Shown here: positions 35,247 through 43,141 of the stretch, in pieces
Numbering within the stretch: the stretch's first letter is position 1
Layout: every line of letters begins with the position of its first letter
Source of the DNA: an uncultured Phocaeicola sp.
GTDB taxonomy: Bacteria > Bacteroidota > Bacteroidia > Bacteroidales > Bacteroidaceae
DNA: 64,000 bases
Assembly (NCBI GenBank): GCA_948566455.1
Contig: CAOYQO010000004.1
Span: forward strand, 105,644-169,643
Direction of reading: 5' to 3'
Notes under the pieces: model-generated
The model's database searches: none
The model's input: only the letters and a program-made list of their open reading frames with translations
What the model was told of the DNA's origin: nothing
Program-made: the position numbers and the translations under genes

Positions 35247-37501
35247 TCCATTTCTCCTATAATCTTCAACAATCCACTTGTCAGCTTTGTCAACTGCTCC
35301 GGTTCTATGATAAACGGTGGCATGATGTATACCAGTTTTCCAAAGGGGCGTACCCAAATGCCTTCTTCCACAAATCGTTTCTGCATCCAGGCCATGTCTA
35401 CTGGGTCTTGTACTTCAATCACTCCGATGGCACCCAATACACGGACATCTGCTACCTGCGGAAGTAGTAGTGCTGGTTCCAGTTCACGCCACAACTGTTC
35501 TTCAATGCGGTTCACTTTTCCCTGCCAGTCATATTCGGGTGAAGTCAGCAAGCGTATGGAGGCGCATGCCACTGCACATGCCAGTGGGTTTCCCATAAAT
35601 GTGGGGCCGTGCATGAAAGCTCCCGGTGCGTGATTAGAAATCGCATCCGCTACTTCATTCGTAGTCAGCACTGCGGACAGGGTCATGTATCCACCTGTCA
35701 GTGCTTTTCCTATGCACATAATATCCGGTTCCACGCCTGCATATTCCCAAGCAAACATCTTGCCTGTACGCCCGAATCCAGTGGCTATTTCATCAAAGAT
35801 TAGTAATATATTATATTCCTTGCATATTCTGGCAGCTTCCCGCAAGAATTGCGGATGATAGAACCACATGCCGCCTGCACCCTGAACGATGGGTTCCAGG
35901 ATCAGTGCTGCCAGTTCCTCATGATGTTTTTCTATAATATCCAGCAGTTCCAGTGCATCATCCGCATCCCAGTCGCCATCGAACCGTGATTGCGGACGAG
36001 AAGAAAAATACCGTACCGGCAATGCCGAACCGAATAGGGAATGCATTCCAGTTATGGGATCGCATACGGACATTGCATTCCAAGTATCTCCGTGATAACC
36101 ACGCCGGATGGTTACAAAGTTACTTTTTTTAGCCAAATGTGCCCGATCCGGAGCTGACTGACTTATGGCGTACCAATACTGTACAGCCATTTTCATAGCT
36201 ACCTCCACAGCTACCGAACCTGAATCTGCATAAAATATCTTTTGCATAGATGGCGGTACAAGTGGCAACAGTAATTTACCCAGTTCTATGGCCGGGTCAT
36301 GTGTCAGTCCACCGAACATGACGTGCGACATTTTTTCCGTTTGCTCCCGGAGAGCCTGATTCAGTACCGGGTTATTGTATCCGTGCACCATACACCACCA
36401 GGAAGACATGCCTTCTATGAGCACCTGTCCGTTTTCCAGTGTAATGGTTGCCCCGTCTCCGCGTTTCACTTTATATACAGGGAGTGGGTTAGTGGTTGAT
36501 GTATAAGGATGCCATAAATGTTCCCTGTCGAATTGTGAGTCGCTGAAACGATATCCCGCATCTTCTATCAGCGCTTTGTCTTCCGAAACTTTAGATCCGA
36601 GAGTAGTCAGCAAATCTCCCACGATGGCGGAATTCACACCTATGTACAAAGATTTTTTCACAGCTTCTTTTGTCAACTGAGAACGTCCGCCTGCAAATCG
36701 CAGATAAGCTGTCGGATTGATGAAACGGAACAAAGCAATGGTGGTCAGCACTTCTTCTTCTGTCAGTTGAGTTTGGTTTTCCAGCGGTGTTCCCGGGATG
36801 GGTTGCAACAGATTCAGGGGAATGGAAGGTACTTCCAAATCTCTCAATGTAAAGGCAAATTCAATTCGTTGTTCAACTGTCTCTCCCATACCGATGATAC
36901 CGCCGCAACAGATATCCATTCCTACGCGGCGGGCGGCTGCTAGTGTCTGTAGTTTTTCTTCCTGCGTATGTGTGCTGCACAGGGTAGGAAAGTGGCTTGG
37001 GGCAGTTTCTAAGTTACAGTGGTAGCGCGTCACGCCTGCTGTATACAAAGCACGTAGTTCGTCTTCGTTCAGTAATCCCAGTGAAGCACAGAGTTGAATG
37101 GAACTTTTTTGCCTCATATATCGTGCTGCTTCACACAGTTTCTCCATATTCTTTCCTGAAGGTTTCCGTCCACTGGTTACCAATGAGAAACGTGCCACGC
37201 CTTGTGATTCGTTGTGTAGTGCATGATGCAGGCATTCCTCCTTATCCACCAGATCGTAAACATCCGCTTTCGTCTTATAGTATGATGATTGGGCGCACCA
37301 TTTGCAATTCTCAGGGCATCGGCCGGATTTTGCATTGATGATAGAACACATATCAAATTCCTGTGATGCCCGTGCGGTCGTAATCTCGTGTGCCGCTTCA
37401 TAAAGGCTTTCCTTATCCGGCTGTGTAGCCAGCCATTCTGCTTCTGCCTGTGTGATGGGTACATCTTGCAGTACTTTGTTTTTCAATTCTTCTACTGTCA
37501 T
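35243..37501 (-). CDS. bioB-bioA: Fused biotin synthase / DAPA aminotransferase
   Basis: 752 residues, two complete enzymes in one chain. Residues about 1-320 are BioB, a radical-SAM biotin synthase with the CxxxCxxC cluster site in SGRCPENCKWCAQS and the GGIIGMGET and FAGGRSQL motifs. Residues about 330-752 are BioA, which makes 7,8-diaminopelargonate from KAPA using SAM as amino donor: LWHPYTS, GMSSWWCMVHGYNNP, RRGYHGDTWNAMSV, IFDEIATGFGRTG, the PLP lysine in GKALTGGYM and GPTFMGNPLACA. A short linker (about 315-330) joins them. BioB acts last and BioA third, so the fusion joins non-consecutive steps that both use SAM. Such fusions are known in Bacteroides. Confidence 0.93.
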   Translation of the reverse strand: MTVEELKNKVLQDVPITQAEAEWLATQPDKESLYEAAHEITTARASQEFDMCSIINAKSGRCPENCKWCAQSSYYKTKADVYDLVDKEECLHHALHNESQGVARFSLVTSGRKPSGKNMEKLCEAARYMRQKSSIQLCASLGLLNEDELRALYTAGVTRYHCNLETAPSHFPTLCSTHTQEEKLQTLAAARRVGMDICCGGIIGMGETVEQRIEFAFTLRDLEVPSIPLNLLQPIPGTPLENQTQLTEEEVLTTIALFRFINPTAYLRFAGGRSQLTKEAVKKSLYIGVNSAIVGDLLTTLGSKVSEDKALIEDAGYRFSDSQFDREHLWHPYTSTTNPLPVYKVKRGDGATITLENGQVLIEGMSSWWCMVHGYNNPVLNQALREQTEKMSHVMFGGLTHDPAIELGKLLLPLVPPSMQKIFYADSGSVAVEVAMKMAVQYWYAISQSAPDRAHLAKKSNFVTIRRGYHGDTWNAMSVCDPITGMHSLFGSALPVRYFSSRPQSRFDGDWDADDALELLDIIEKHHEELAALILEPIVQGAGGMWFYHPQFLREAARICKEYNILLIFDEIATGFGRTGKMFAWEYAGVEPDIMCIGKALTGGYMTLSAVLTTNEVADAISNHAPGAFMHGPTFMGNPLACAVACASIRLLTSPEYDWQGKVNRIEEQLWRELEPALLLPQVADVRVLGAIGVIEVQDPVDMAWMQKRFVEEGIWVRPFGKLVYIMPPFIIEPEQLTKLTSGLLKIIGEME

Positions 37502-37534
37502 ATTCTTACGTTGGTTTTAGGAGAATACAAAACA

Positions 37535-37963
37535 CTAATGACGCGGGGCGTGCAAATCTGAAAACAGCATTTGCATGATCCGCGTCATTTGTGTTCCACT
37601 CTTATTTATAATAGTGTTTATATCTTTCTTCCCGTCAGGACTGATGGTAGTCGGACACAATACAGGCAGCAATCCCTTGAAACCGAAGATTTCAAGCATT
37701 GTTCCCAGTCTGTTTTCACATTCCAATGGTATGCCTATATCTGTTTCCTGTCCTTTACCGTTATCTGTATCTTCTAGGTTTTGTCCGCCGCTTTTGCAGC
37801 CGGTCGATGTCCCGGCATTTTGTTTGGAAAGAGAACAATCTGCCACATTTTTTGGCAGACAACCAATAGTGACACAACGCCCCAGACTGGCAAATGCAGC
37901 ATAGGCTTTCCGACTCCATTTCCGGAAGCGTATAGTCATTCTATAAAGTTGTCTTTTCCTCAT
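37535..37963 (-). CDS. Small Cys-containing protein, first gene of the biotin operon
   Basis: 142 residues. The N-terminal third is basic and has a motif I recognise from small Bacteroidota proteins of unknown role: RFRKWSRKAYAAFASLGR followed by VTIGCL. The middle is low-complexity with several Cys, Gly and Asn residues. The C-terminus looks poorly ordered. The gene is 33 bp ahead of bioB-bioA on the same strand, behind a -7 box at 38020-38027, so it probably leads the operon. It could be a regulator, a small membrane-associated partner, or a translated leader. No catalytic motif was seen. The start is the ATG at 37963, just downstream of a perfect hairpin. Confidence 0.6.
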   Translation of the reverse strand: MRKRQLYRMTIRFRKWSRKAYAAFASLGRCVTIGCLPKNVADCSLSKQNAGTSTGCKSGGQNLEDTDNGKGQETDIGIPLECENRLGTMLEIFGFKGLLPVLCPTTISPDGKKDINTIINKSGTQMTRIMQMLFSDLHAPRH

Positions 37964-37970
37964 GATATTG

Positions 37971-37995
37971 GGCTATCGGTATTGAACCGATAGCC
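37971..37995 (-). promoter_or_regulatory. Perfect 10-bp inverted repeat in the biotin operon leader
   Basis: GGCTATCGGT and ACCGATAGCC flank a 5-nt loop, between the predicted transcription start (near 38013) and the ATG at 37963. It has no T-run, so it is not a terminator. It could be an operator for a biotin-responsive repressor or a translational hairpin. It does not match the BirA or BioR operator consensus that I know. Confidence 0.5.
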
Positions 37996-38019
37996 GGTAT
38001 TATTTTTGTTAATCGGCTG

Positions 38020-38027
38020 CAAATGTA
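38020..38027 (-). promoter_or_regulatory. -7 promoter element of the biotin operon
   Basis: Minus-strand TACATTTG matches TAnnTTTG, with a leader of about 50 nt to the first ORF. Confidence 0.6.
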
Positions 38028-38076
38028 ACAAAAATATTTTCGTTTGTGCGACTTCTCGCAGATAACTCTGTTTTAT

Positions 38077-38514
38077 TTAGTCATCAATATCAATTACCCG
38101 CATCTTCGAATCGAACTTGATTTCCCAACGGTTAGACAGCTTCACTTCATATTCTTTCTTATCTTTCTCTATTTGTACGATCTTAGCATCCGGATAGTTA
38201 GTCTTTACATAAGTGCGGATAGCTTCCGGGATGATTTGTGCAGGAACTTCACTCTGCTGGCATTTAACTTCTGTCCATTCTCCCGCCTTATCGAATTCAA
38301 CTTTTTCTCCATTGGTGAAGACTACATCGTAACTCTTGTAGAACAATTCCGTTTCCTGTTTCGCCAATGCTACTTTGTGATCTTTAAAATAAGTGTTGAG
38401 GAAAGTCTGAGCCTTTGCTGGGAGTTGATTGACTTGGATGGGTTTATCATTATCCGCCATAATCATTGTGTGCATCGTGAACATACATACTAATAACAAA
38501 ACTAACTTTTTCAT
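38077..38514 (-). CDS. Exported PepSY-like protein
   Basis: 145 residues with a signal peptide (cleavage near TMIMAD, about residue 21). The mature part has two PepSY-like (DUF2874) alpha-beta repeats: LPAKAQTFLNTYFKDHKVALAKQE followed by YDVVFTNGEKVEFDKAGEW, then IRTYVKTNYPDAKIVQIEKDKKEYEVKLS. Related periplasmic proteins are inhibitor-like or of unknown role. It is monocistronic with a good -7 box at 38561-38568. No partner protein is adjacent. Confidence 0.8.
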   Translation of the reverse strand: MKKLVLLLVCMFTMHTMIMADNDKPIQVNQLPAKAQTFLNTYFKDHKVALAKQETELFYKSYDVVFTNGEKVEFDKAGEWTEVKCQQSEVPAQIIPEAIRTYVKTNYPDAKIVQIEKDKKEYEVKLSNRWEIKFDSKMRVIDIDD

Positions 38515-38560
38515 ATTCTTCTATTTTTAATAATTAATACTTTGGTTTATTATGATATTG

Positions 38561-38568
38561 CAAATATA
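38561..38568 (-). promoter_or_regulatory. -7 promoter element of the PepSY-like gene
   Basis: Minus-strand TATATTTG matches TAnnTTTG, about 47 bp ahead of the ATG. Confidence 0.55.
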
Positions 38569-38607
38569 GAAGGAGAATCTGGAAAGAAACTGGAATAAAT
38601 TTCTTTT

Positions 38608-40680
38608 TTAAAGTTTAAAAGTAGGAACGAATTCACTCAGTTTCCCATTGTAAGTTAGTGTCAATTTATGCATTGCCCTTGTTACGGCCACATAGAGCAT
38701 ACTTTTATCAATAGCTGAGTTATAGTTTTTGTCATTGACGTAAGGAATGATAACTTCATCAAATTCCAATCCTTTTGCCATATGAGATGAGGTAACGATG
38801 ATACCCTTCACAAAAGCGGAGCTTTGATTGGATAGAAAATAAACTTCGGCAGTATATGTCTGTAGACTTTCTGCCAGCTCTTTCGCTTGTGCTTCAGTTT
38901 TACATACTATTCCGAGTGACTTATAACCGGATTTCTTGAAGGATGAAATCAGGTCGATAATACCGGAACTTTCCTTTTCTGTATTCTCGAATTGTAGGAC
39001 TGAAGGGAATTCACCATGTCGCATGATTGGTTCTAATTCATTATTCGTTTGAATTTTCTGTGCAAAATCCGTAATCTCAAATGTAGAGCGGTAACTTTTG
39101 CAGAGCTTCATTACTTCGCCCATAGTGAATGCTTTTCTGATCATTCCGGCAGTTGACGAACCATAAGGATTGACAGACTGGAAGGCATCTCCAAGAATTG
39201 TTTTCCGGCAGGGATAAAGTTTCTGGATAACTTTGTACTGAATCGGAGAGTAATCCTGCATCTCGTCTATCAAAAGATGCTTGACATGGCATTGGGTAAT
39301 ATTCCCATCTAAAGCCAGATGTAAATAGGTTAAAGGGGCTAGGTCAGTATATTCCAGTATTCTGTTTTTCCGTAATTTGAATAATTCGGGTTTCCCAATC
39401 CATTCAAAGAACTCTTTATAAACCTGAAGATCATTGTTACCTGCAAACATTTTCTTTATTTCTTTCTTCAACAGATTCCTGTCGGCGGTGGTAACCGTAA
39501 AGTAGTATTGTACTTTCATCATTTCCAGGATATAATCCGTCATTGCCTCGAATCGTTGACGCATGGGATAACGGTTGAAGCGTCTGAATTGCTCTTCAAT
39601 ATATTCAGCCGGAATAGTGATGTGCCTGGTGAGTTTTACATCTGTAGCTTTGAAACAGTTATTTTCCATATAGAGAATAAACTTGTCAAGCTGTGAAATG
39701 AACTCGAAAGAGGATTTATATTTTATCCGTTCTATAAAACTCTGAGTTGTTTTCCCTAGTAATTCCGTTACCTGTTCAAAGAAGCTCTGGTATTTGTATT
39801 TGTTTTCAAGAACTCCCGAAAGAATCTGTTCCATACTGGTTTCAGGCACACTTTCTTCTCCTAACTCGGGAAGGACATTCGAGATGTAATCGCCAAAAAC
39901 CTTATTAGGCGAGATTATCAGTATGTCTTTTGAAGATATATTCCCTTTCAGTGTATAGAGCAGGTAAGCGATGCGATGTAAAGCAATAGACGTTTTGCCC
40001 GATCCGGCAACTCCCTGGATAATCAATATATGGGCTTCCTCATTGCGAATAATCCGGTTCTGCTCCCGCTGGATGGTGGTAACAATATTCCTCATTTTAT
40101 CGTTTGCATTACTACTGAGTTCTTTTTGGAGAATTTCATCGTGAACCGTCAACGAACTTTCTATCATGTACTCCATTTTTCCTTTGCGGATGCGATACTG
40201 ACGTTTGAGCGAAACATCTCCACTGATTTCACCGGCGGGAGAGGTGTAAGTTGCTTCTCCCAGTTCATAATCGTAGAACATACTGGAGATGGGAGCACGC
40301 CAGTCGTATATCAGATTCATCTTGTTTTGAGAATCGTAAAATGTGTGTATACCTATATAAATAGGTAGAATGTTGGCACCGTTTTTCTTTTCTTTAAAAT
40401 CTATCCTTCCGAAATAAGGAATGTCCAGTATCCTGCCCAGCCGCCTGCGTTTATCAATCACACTTTCACCCAGTGCAAAATGATTGAGGATACTCTCGCG
40501 CATAGAACGGATTTCATGAGGATCGATATCTTTGTTCGACCAGATATAATCTTTATATTCCTGTAAGGTTTCTACATGTTCTTTGACCGAAGTCTCAGTG
40601 TTATGAATCGTATCATTTATGATACTGATGAGTTGTTGCAAGTGTACTTTTTCTTGTTGCTCTGTTTGATAAAATGTCAT
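38608..40680 (-). CDS. HelD-like UvrD/Rep-family ATPase
   Basis: 690 residues. An N-terminal coiled region (about 1-60) is followed by a UvrD-like motor. Walker A is GVAGSGKTSIALHRIAYLLY (about 222-241), motif II DEMQDYSPIQY, motif III-IV region GDAFQSVNPYGSS, and motif VI VAVTRAMHKL near the C-terminus. The N-terminal stretch RIDFKEKKN..IYIGIHTFYDSQ..IYDWRAPISSMFYDY is typical of HelD proteins. HelD removes or recycles RNA polymerase stuck on DNA, and some members confer rifamycin tolerance. It is monocistronic, divergent from the nucleotidyltransferase. HelD-type identification is confident. The precise role in this organism is inferred. Confidence 0.87.
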   Translation of the reverse strand: MTFYQTEQQEKVHLQQLISIINDTIHNTETSVKEHVETLQEYKDYIWSNKDIDPHEIRSMRESILNHFALGESVIDKRRRLGRILDIPYFGRIDFKEKKNGANILPIYIGIHTFYDSQNKMNLIYDWRAPISSMFYDYELGEATYTSPAGEISGDVSLKRQYRIRKGKMEYMIESSLTVHDEILQKELSSNANDKMRNIVTTIQREQNRIIRNEEAHILIIQGVAGSGKTSIALHRIAYLLYTLKGNISSKDILIISPNKVFGDYISNVLPELGEESVPETSMEQILSGVLENKYKYQSFFEQVTELLGKTTQSFIERIKYKSSFEFISQLDKFILYMENNCFKATDVKLTRHITIPAEYIEEQFRRFNRYPMRQRFEAMTDYILEMMKVQYYFTVTTADRNLLKKEIKKMFAGNNDLQVYKEFFEWIGKPELFKLRKNRILEYTDLAPLTYLHLALDGNITQCHVKHLLIDEMQDYSPIQYKVIQKLYPCRKTILGDAFQSVNPYGSSTAGMIRKAFTMGEVMKLCKSYRSTFEITDFAQKIQTNNELEPIMRHGEFPSVLQFENTEKESSGIIDLISSFKKSGYKSLGIVCKTEAQAKELAESLQTYTAEVYFLSNQSSAFVKGIIVTSSHMAKGLEFDEVIIPYVNDKNYNSAIDKSMLYVAVTRAMHKLTLTYNGKLSEFVPTFKL

Positions 40681-40721
40681 AGTTCTTTTAATTTTTTAGC
40701 TGAAAAGTTTAGAAAGGGTGG

Positions 40722-40729
40722 CAAAGTTA
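40722..40729 (-). promoter_or_regulatory. -7 promoter element of the HelD-like gene
   Basis: Minus-strand TAACTTTG matches TAnnTTTG, about 42 bp ahead of the ATG at 40680. Confidence 0.55.
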
Positions 40730-40786
40730 GTCCAAATTGTCAGATTATTAAATAGCTATTTATAGCTATATATCCATCCTTTTTTC

Positions 40787-40794
40787 TACATTTG
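40787..40794 (+). promoter_or_regulatory. -7 promoter element of the nucleotidyltransferase gene
   Basis: TACATTTG matches TAnnTTTG. Just upstream, two ATAGCTAT motifs 10 bp apart (40752-40769 region) could be an operator. Confidence 0.5.
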
Positions 40795-40817
40795 CAAGTC
40801 ATTTCAAAAGAAAAAAT

Positions 40818-41402
40818 ATGGATATCCTTGATCTTGCCAGGCGAAATCAGCAGAAAGCTTGGAAAATAATAGAAGACACAAAAATCATCCCGGCTTGGGA
40901 AAGTGTGGGTGCCAGAGTGAATCTCGTAGGTTCTTTGAATACGGGGTTATTGATGAAACACCTGGATATTGATTTTCATATTTATACCCCGCAGTTTAGT
41001 TTGTCTGACAGTTTTCAGGCAATGGTAAAATTGACAGAGAATAAATCTTTTATGAAGATGGAACATAAGAATCTGTTGGATACTGAGGCGGAATGTGTGG
41101 AGTGGCATGCCTGGTATCGGGATGCGGATAATGAGCTTTGGCAGATTGATATGATCCATATTCTGGAAGGTTCCCGGTATGATGGCTATTTTGAAAAGTT
41201 TGCTGAACGGCTTTCTGCTGTTCTGACTGAGGAAACAAAGTATGCTATTTTAAAACTGAAATATGAGACTCCTGAGTCGGAAAAGATTATGGGAGTGGAA
41301 TACTACGTAGCTGTTATTCGGGATGGCATACGCAGTTATGAGGAATTCATGGAATGGAGAATCCAACATCCGGTTACAGGCGTTATGACCTGGATGCCGT
41401 AA
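40818..41402 (+). CDS. Small nucleotidyltransferase-fold protein
   Basis: 194 residues. The pol-beta-type nucleotidyltransferase signature is visible: GSLNTGLLMKHLDIDFHIY (GS, then the DxD pair, about residues 39-57) and a third acidic residue in WQIDMIHI (about 111-118). Length fits a minimal single-domain transferase. Databases sometimes label such genes as phosphoglycerate-mutase family, which the sequence does not support. It could act on a small molecule or RNA. No toxin or antitoxin partner is next to it. It is monocistronic, convergent with the LuxR-type regulator. Confidence 0.65.
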   Translation: MDILDLARRNQQKAWKIIEDTKIIPAWESVGARVNLVGSLNTGLLMKHLDIDFHIYTPQFSLSDSFQAMVKLTENKSFMKMEHKNLLDTEAECVEWHAWYRDADNELWQIDMIHILEGSRYDGYFEKFAERLSAVLTEETKYAILKLKYETPESEKIMGVEYYVAVIRDGIRSYEEFMEWRIQHPVTGVMTWMP

Positions 41403-41421
41403 ATAAGGTATTTCTTCCGGG

Positions 41422-42189
41422 TTAGCTTAGTACCCCCAATTCCAATCCTGCATTGATAGCCTCTATCGAATTTTGTACTCCTAATTTATGCAGAAGGTTT
41501 TGTCGGTGAATATGAACCGTATGAATACTTATGCGGAGATTATAAGCTATTTCTTTACTCAACAACCCTTTTTGGATAAGCTGTAAAATCTCCAGTTCAC
41601 GCTGTGTCAAATGGATTCGTGGATTCGTAAGTAAGGTAGGGGAGAAAGTCTGTCCATTCTTTAGATTTAATACAGTACAATCTACCTGATCCGAATCTTT
41701 TTGATTCGGTGCGATATCCATGCTCCCGAGTATGAGCCATGCTTTCCCGGTACTGTCTTTTTCTAAAACTTGTAGCCTGCTGATAACCCGTACATACTGC
41801 TGCCTGGTATTTCGTACCCGGTAACTGTAGATATTGGAATAATCATTCCTCTGCTCCGGAGGCAGACTATAAATGAATTGACTTAACCGAATCTGCAAGG
41901 CTTGTAATTGTTGTTGGTCATCGGGGTGGATGCGAGACTCCAGATAATCTCCCTGCCTCTCCAATGTAGCTATCTTATGGCTGTCATACCCCAGTAAGTC
42001 CACAAAGTTAGAGGAGGCAAAGGCATATCTGAACTTATATACATCCACCACAAAGGTACAGCTCTGGTTAAGGCGAGACATCTGGTGGAGCATTAATTTA
42101 TCACGCTCCCAGATGCTATAGTCAATATCGGCAGCAGATAAATTCTGTCTGGCCCACATTTCCTCTCTTGTAATGTCGGTTGGTTTCAT
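41422..42189 (-). CDS. PAS-domain LuxR-family transcriptional regulator
   Basis: 255 residues from the ATG at 42189. The longer frame to 42315 runs upstream of the -7 box and over pseudogene sequence. A PAS fold (about residues 35-165: FVVDVYKFRYAFASSNFVDLLGYD, SRIHPDD) precedes a C-terminal LuxR-type helix-turn-helix (about 190-250: LTQRELEILQLIQKGLLSKEIA, then ISIHTVHIHRQNLLHKLG). The combination suggests a one-component regulator that senses a small ligand or redox state. The target is unknown. The adjacent GH43 pseudogene may once have been its target. Confidence 0.82.
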   Translation of the reverse strand: MKPTDITREEMWARQNLSAADIDYSIWERDKLMLHQMSRLNQSCTFVVDVYKFRYAFASSNFVDLLGYDSHKIATLERQGDYLESRIHPDDQQQLQALQIRLSQFIYSLPPEQRNDYSNIYSYRVRNTRQQYVRVISRLQVLEKDSTGKAWLILGSMDIAPNQKDSDQVDCTVLNLKNGQTFSPTLLTNPRIHLTQRELEILQLIQKGLLSKEIAYNLRISIHTVHIHRQNLLHKLGVQNSIEAINAGLELGVLS

Positions 42190-42208
42190 ACAGGATAGTT
42201 CTTTATTG

Positions 42209-42216
42209 CAAAAGTA
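42209..42216 (-). promoter_or_regulatory. -7 promoter element of the PAS-LuxR regulator
   Basis: Minus-strand TACTTTTG matches TAnnTTTG, 20 bp ahead of the ATG at 42189. This decides the start in favour of that ATG. Confidence 0.6.
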
Positions 42217-42320
42217 TAACAAGTAACTGTTTATCCTTGCATGTCTATCCTGCTTTTTTGTTATTTTCCCTATATTTAAAGGTTGTGTGTATTTATTAAT
42301 TACTTTGATATTCAAAGAAG

Positions 42321-42825
42321 TCAGTCTTCACTGACGGAATTAGGACGTACATTAATAATCAGCTTGCCATTTTCTAGTTGATACCATTTTTCAAAAGGTG
42401 TTCGTAGAAAGTTCCAACAGAAACGCAATGAATCCTCATCAAATTCGTCTCTTACCGGTTCTTTCTTAAATACTACAGGGGTTAATCCGGTAGCTTTTTC
42501 AGTAGCAAGTACACGTCCTACTGTTTGAATGCTTCAATCTGTCTTTCATTTGTAGTTGGGAAGGACGATTTAGTACATATCCTATTTGCTGCCAATACAT
42601 CAGGTCTTTACTGTGAAAGACAGGAATTCCGGGGAACCATTCGAAGCTGGAAGCTACCAAGTAATAGTCGTTTCCTACCCGGCAGATACTGGGATCGGGA
42701 TGAAATCCGGAGACGATAGGATTCTTAAAAGTGGCTGTTTCATGATTCTGTCCTTTCATTGATATTGGCCATCCGGTAAGTGATCCGATAAAAATAAGAA
42801 GAGAAAGATTTTTTTATATTGTCAT
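42321..42825 (-). pseudogene. GH43 beta-xylosidase remnant with internal deletion
   Basis: A decayed secreted glycoside hydrolase family 43 gene. Reading the minus strand from 42825, ATG ACA ATA is followed by a stop, then a signal-peptide-like stretch LSLLIFIGSLTGWPIS in a shifted frame. The true GH43 N-terminus follows: FKNPIVSGFHPDPSICR (with the catalytic-base Asp region) and SFEWFPGIPVFHSKDL. After about 60 codons the frame breaks (near 42530) and jumps to the start of the C-terminal beta-sandwich: GRVLATEKATGL and EFDEDSLRFCWNFLRTP. It then ends abruptly after NVRPNSVSED. Most of the catalytic domain and the rest of the sandwich are missing, so it cannot be functional. Divergent neighbours are intact. 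Confidence 0.85.
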
Positions 42826-42920
42826 TATGTATTATTTAATCTGAAAGCAAATGTAAGAGGAAATTGGAAAACAGAATAGTGGTCATTTGTCTAAAAATAG
42901 CTCTATTTGATTATTTTTAC

Positions 42921-42928
42921 TATATTTG
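42921..42928 (+). promoter_or_regulatory. -7 promoter element of the MATE transporter gene
   Basis: TATATTTG matches TAnnTTTG. It predicts a 5' leader of about 205 nt before the ATG at 43142, unusually long for this window. Confidence 0.55.
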
Positions 42929-42963
42929 CTGCGTGAAATTCAAATAAAACGATTGTTCAACTT

Positions 42964-43068
42964 ATGAAACACCAACTCTGTATATAGCTACGCTCCACGA
43001 ATAGCATCTTCCAATAAAAGCTATTCGGCTATTTGACGGATTTCTGTAGTTCGTCACAGAGTTTTCAT
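42964..43068 (+). ncRNA. Candidate structured leader RNA of the MATE gene
   Basis: An outer stem pairs ATGAA (42964) with TTCAT (43064) and AACTCTGT (42974-42981) with ACAGAGTT (43056-43063). It encloses a hairpin CGAATAGC/GCTATTCG (42998-43005 and 43020-43027) and a second GACG/CGTC hairpin (43035-43055). A T-run follows at 43074. The multibranched layout in a long leader suggests a cis-regulatory RNA. I do not recognise it as a named riboswitch class. Confidence 0.4.
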
Positions 43069-43141
43069 ATCTGATTTTTTATATCGAGTGGCATGCGGCT
43101 ATGTATATAGTTGTGTGGCATGCGTTTATTTTAGTTGAATA

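Noticed and set aside
35246..35357. Longer N-terminus for bioF
   Set aside because: The extra 37 residues lie within the bioB-bioA reading frame and are absent from the family. The ATGA overlap gives a natural start.
42321..42825. Polysaccharide utilisation locus
   Set aside because: Only a GH43 fossil is present. No SusC/SusD pair or other hydrolase is nearby.
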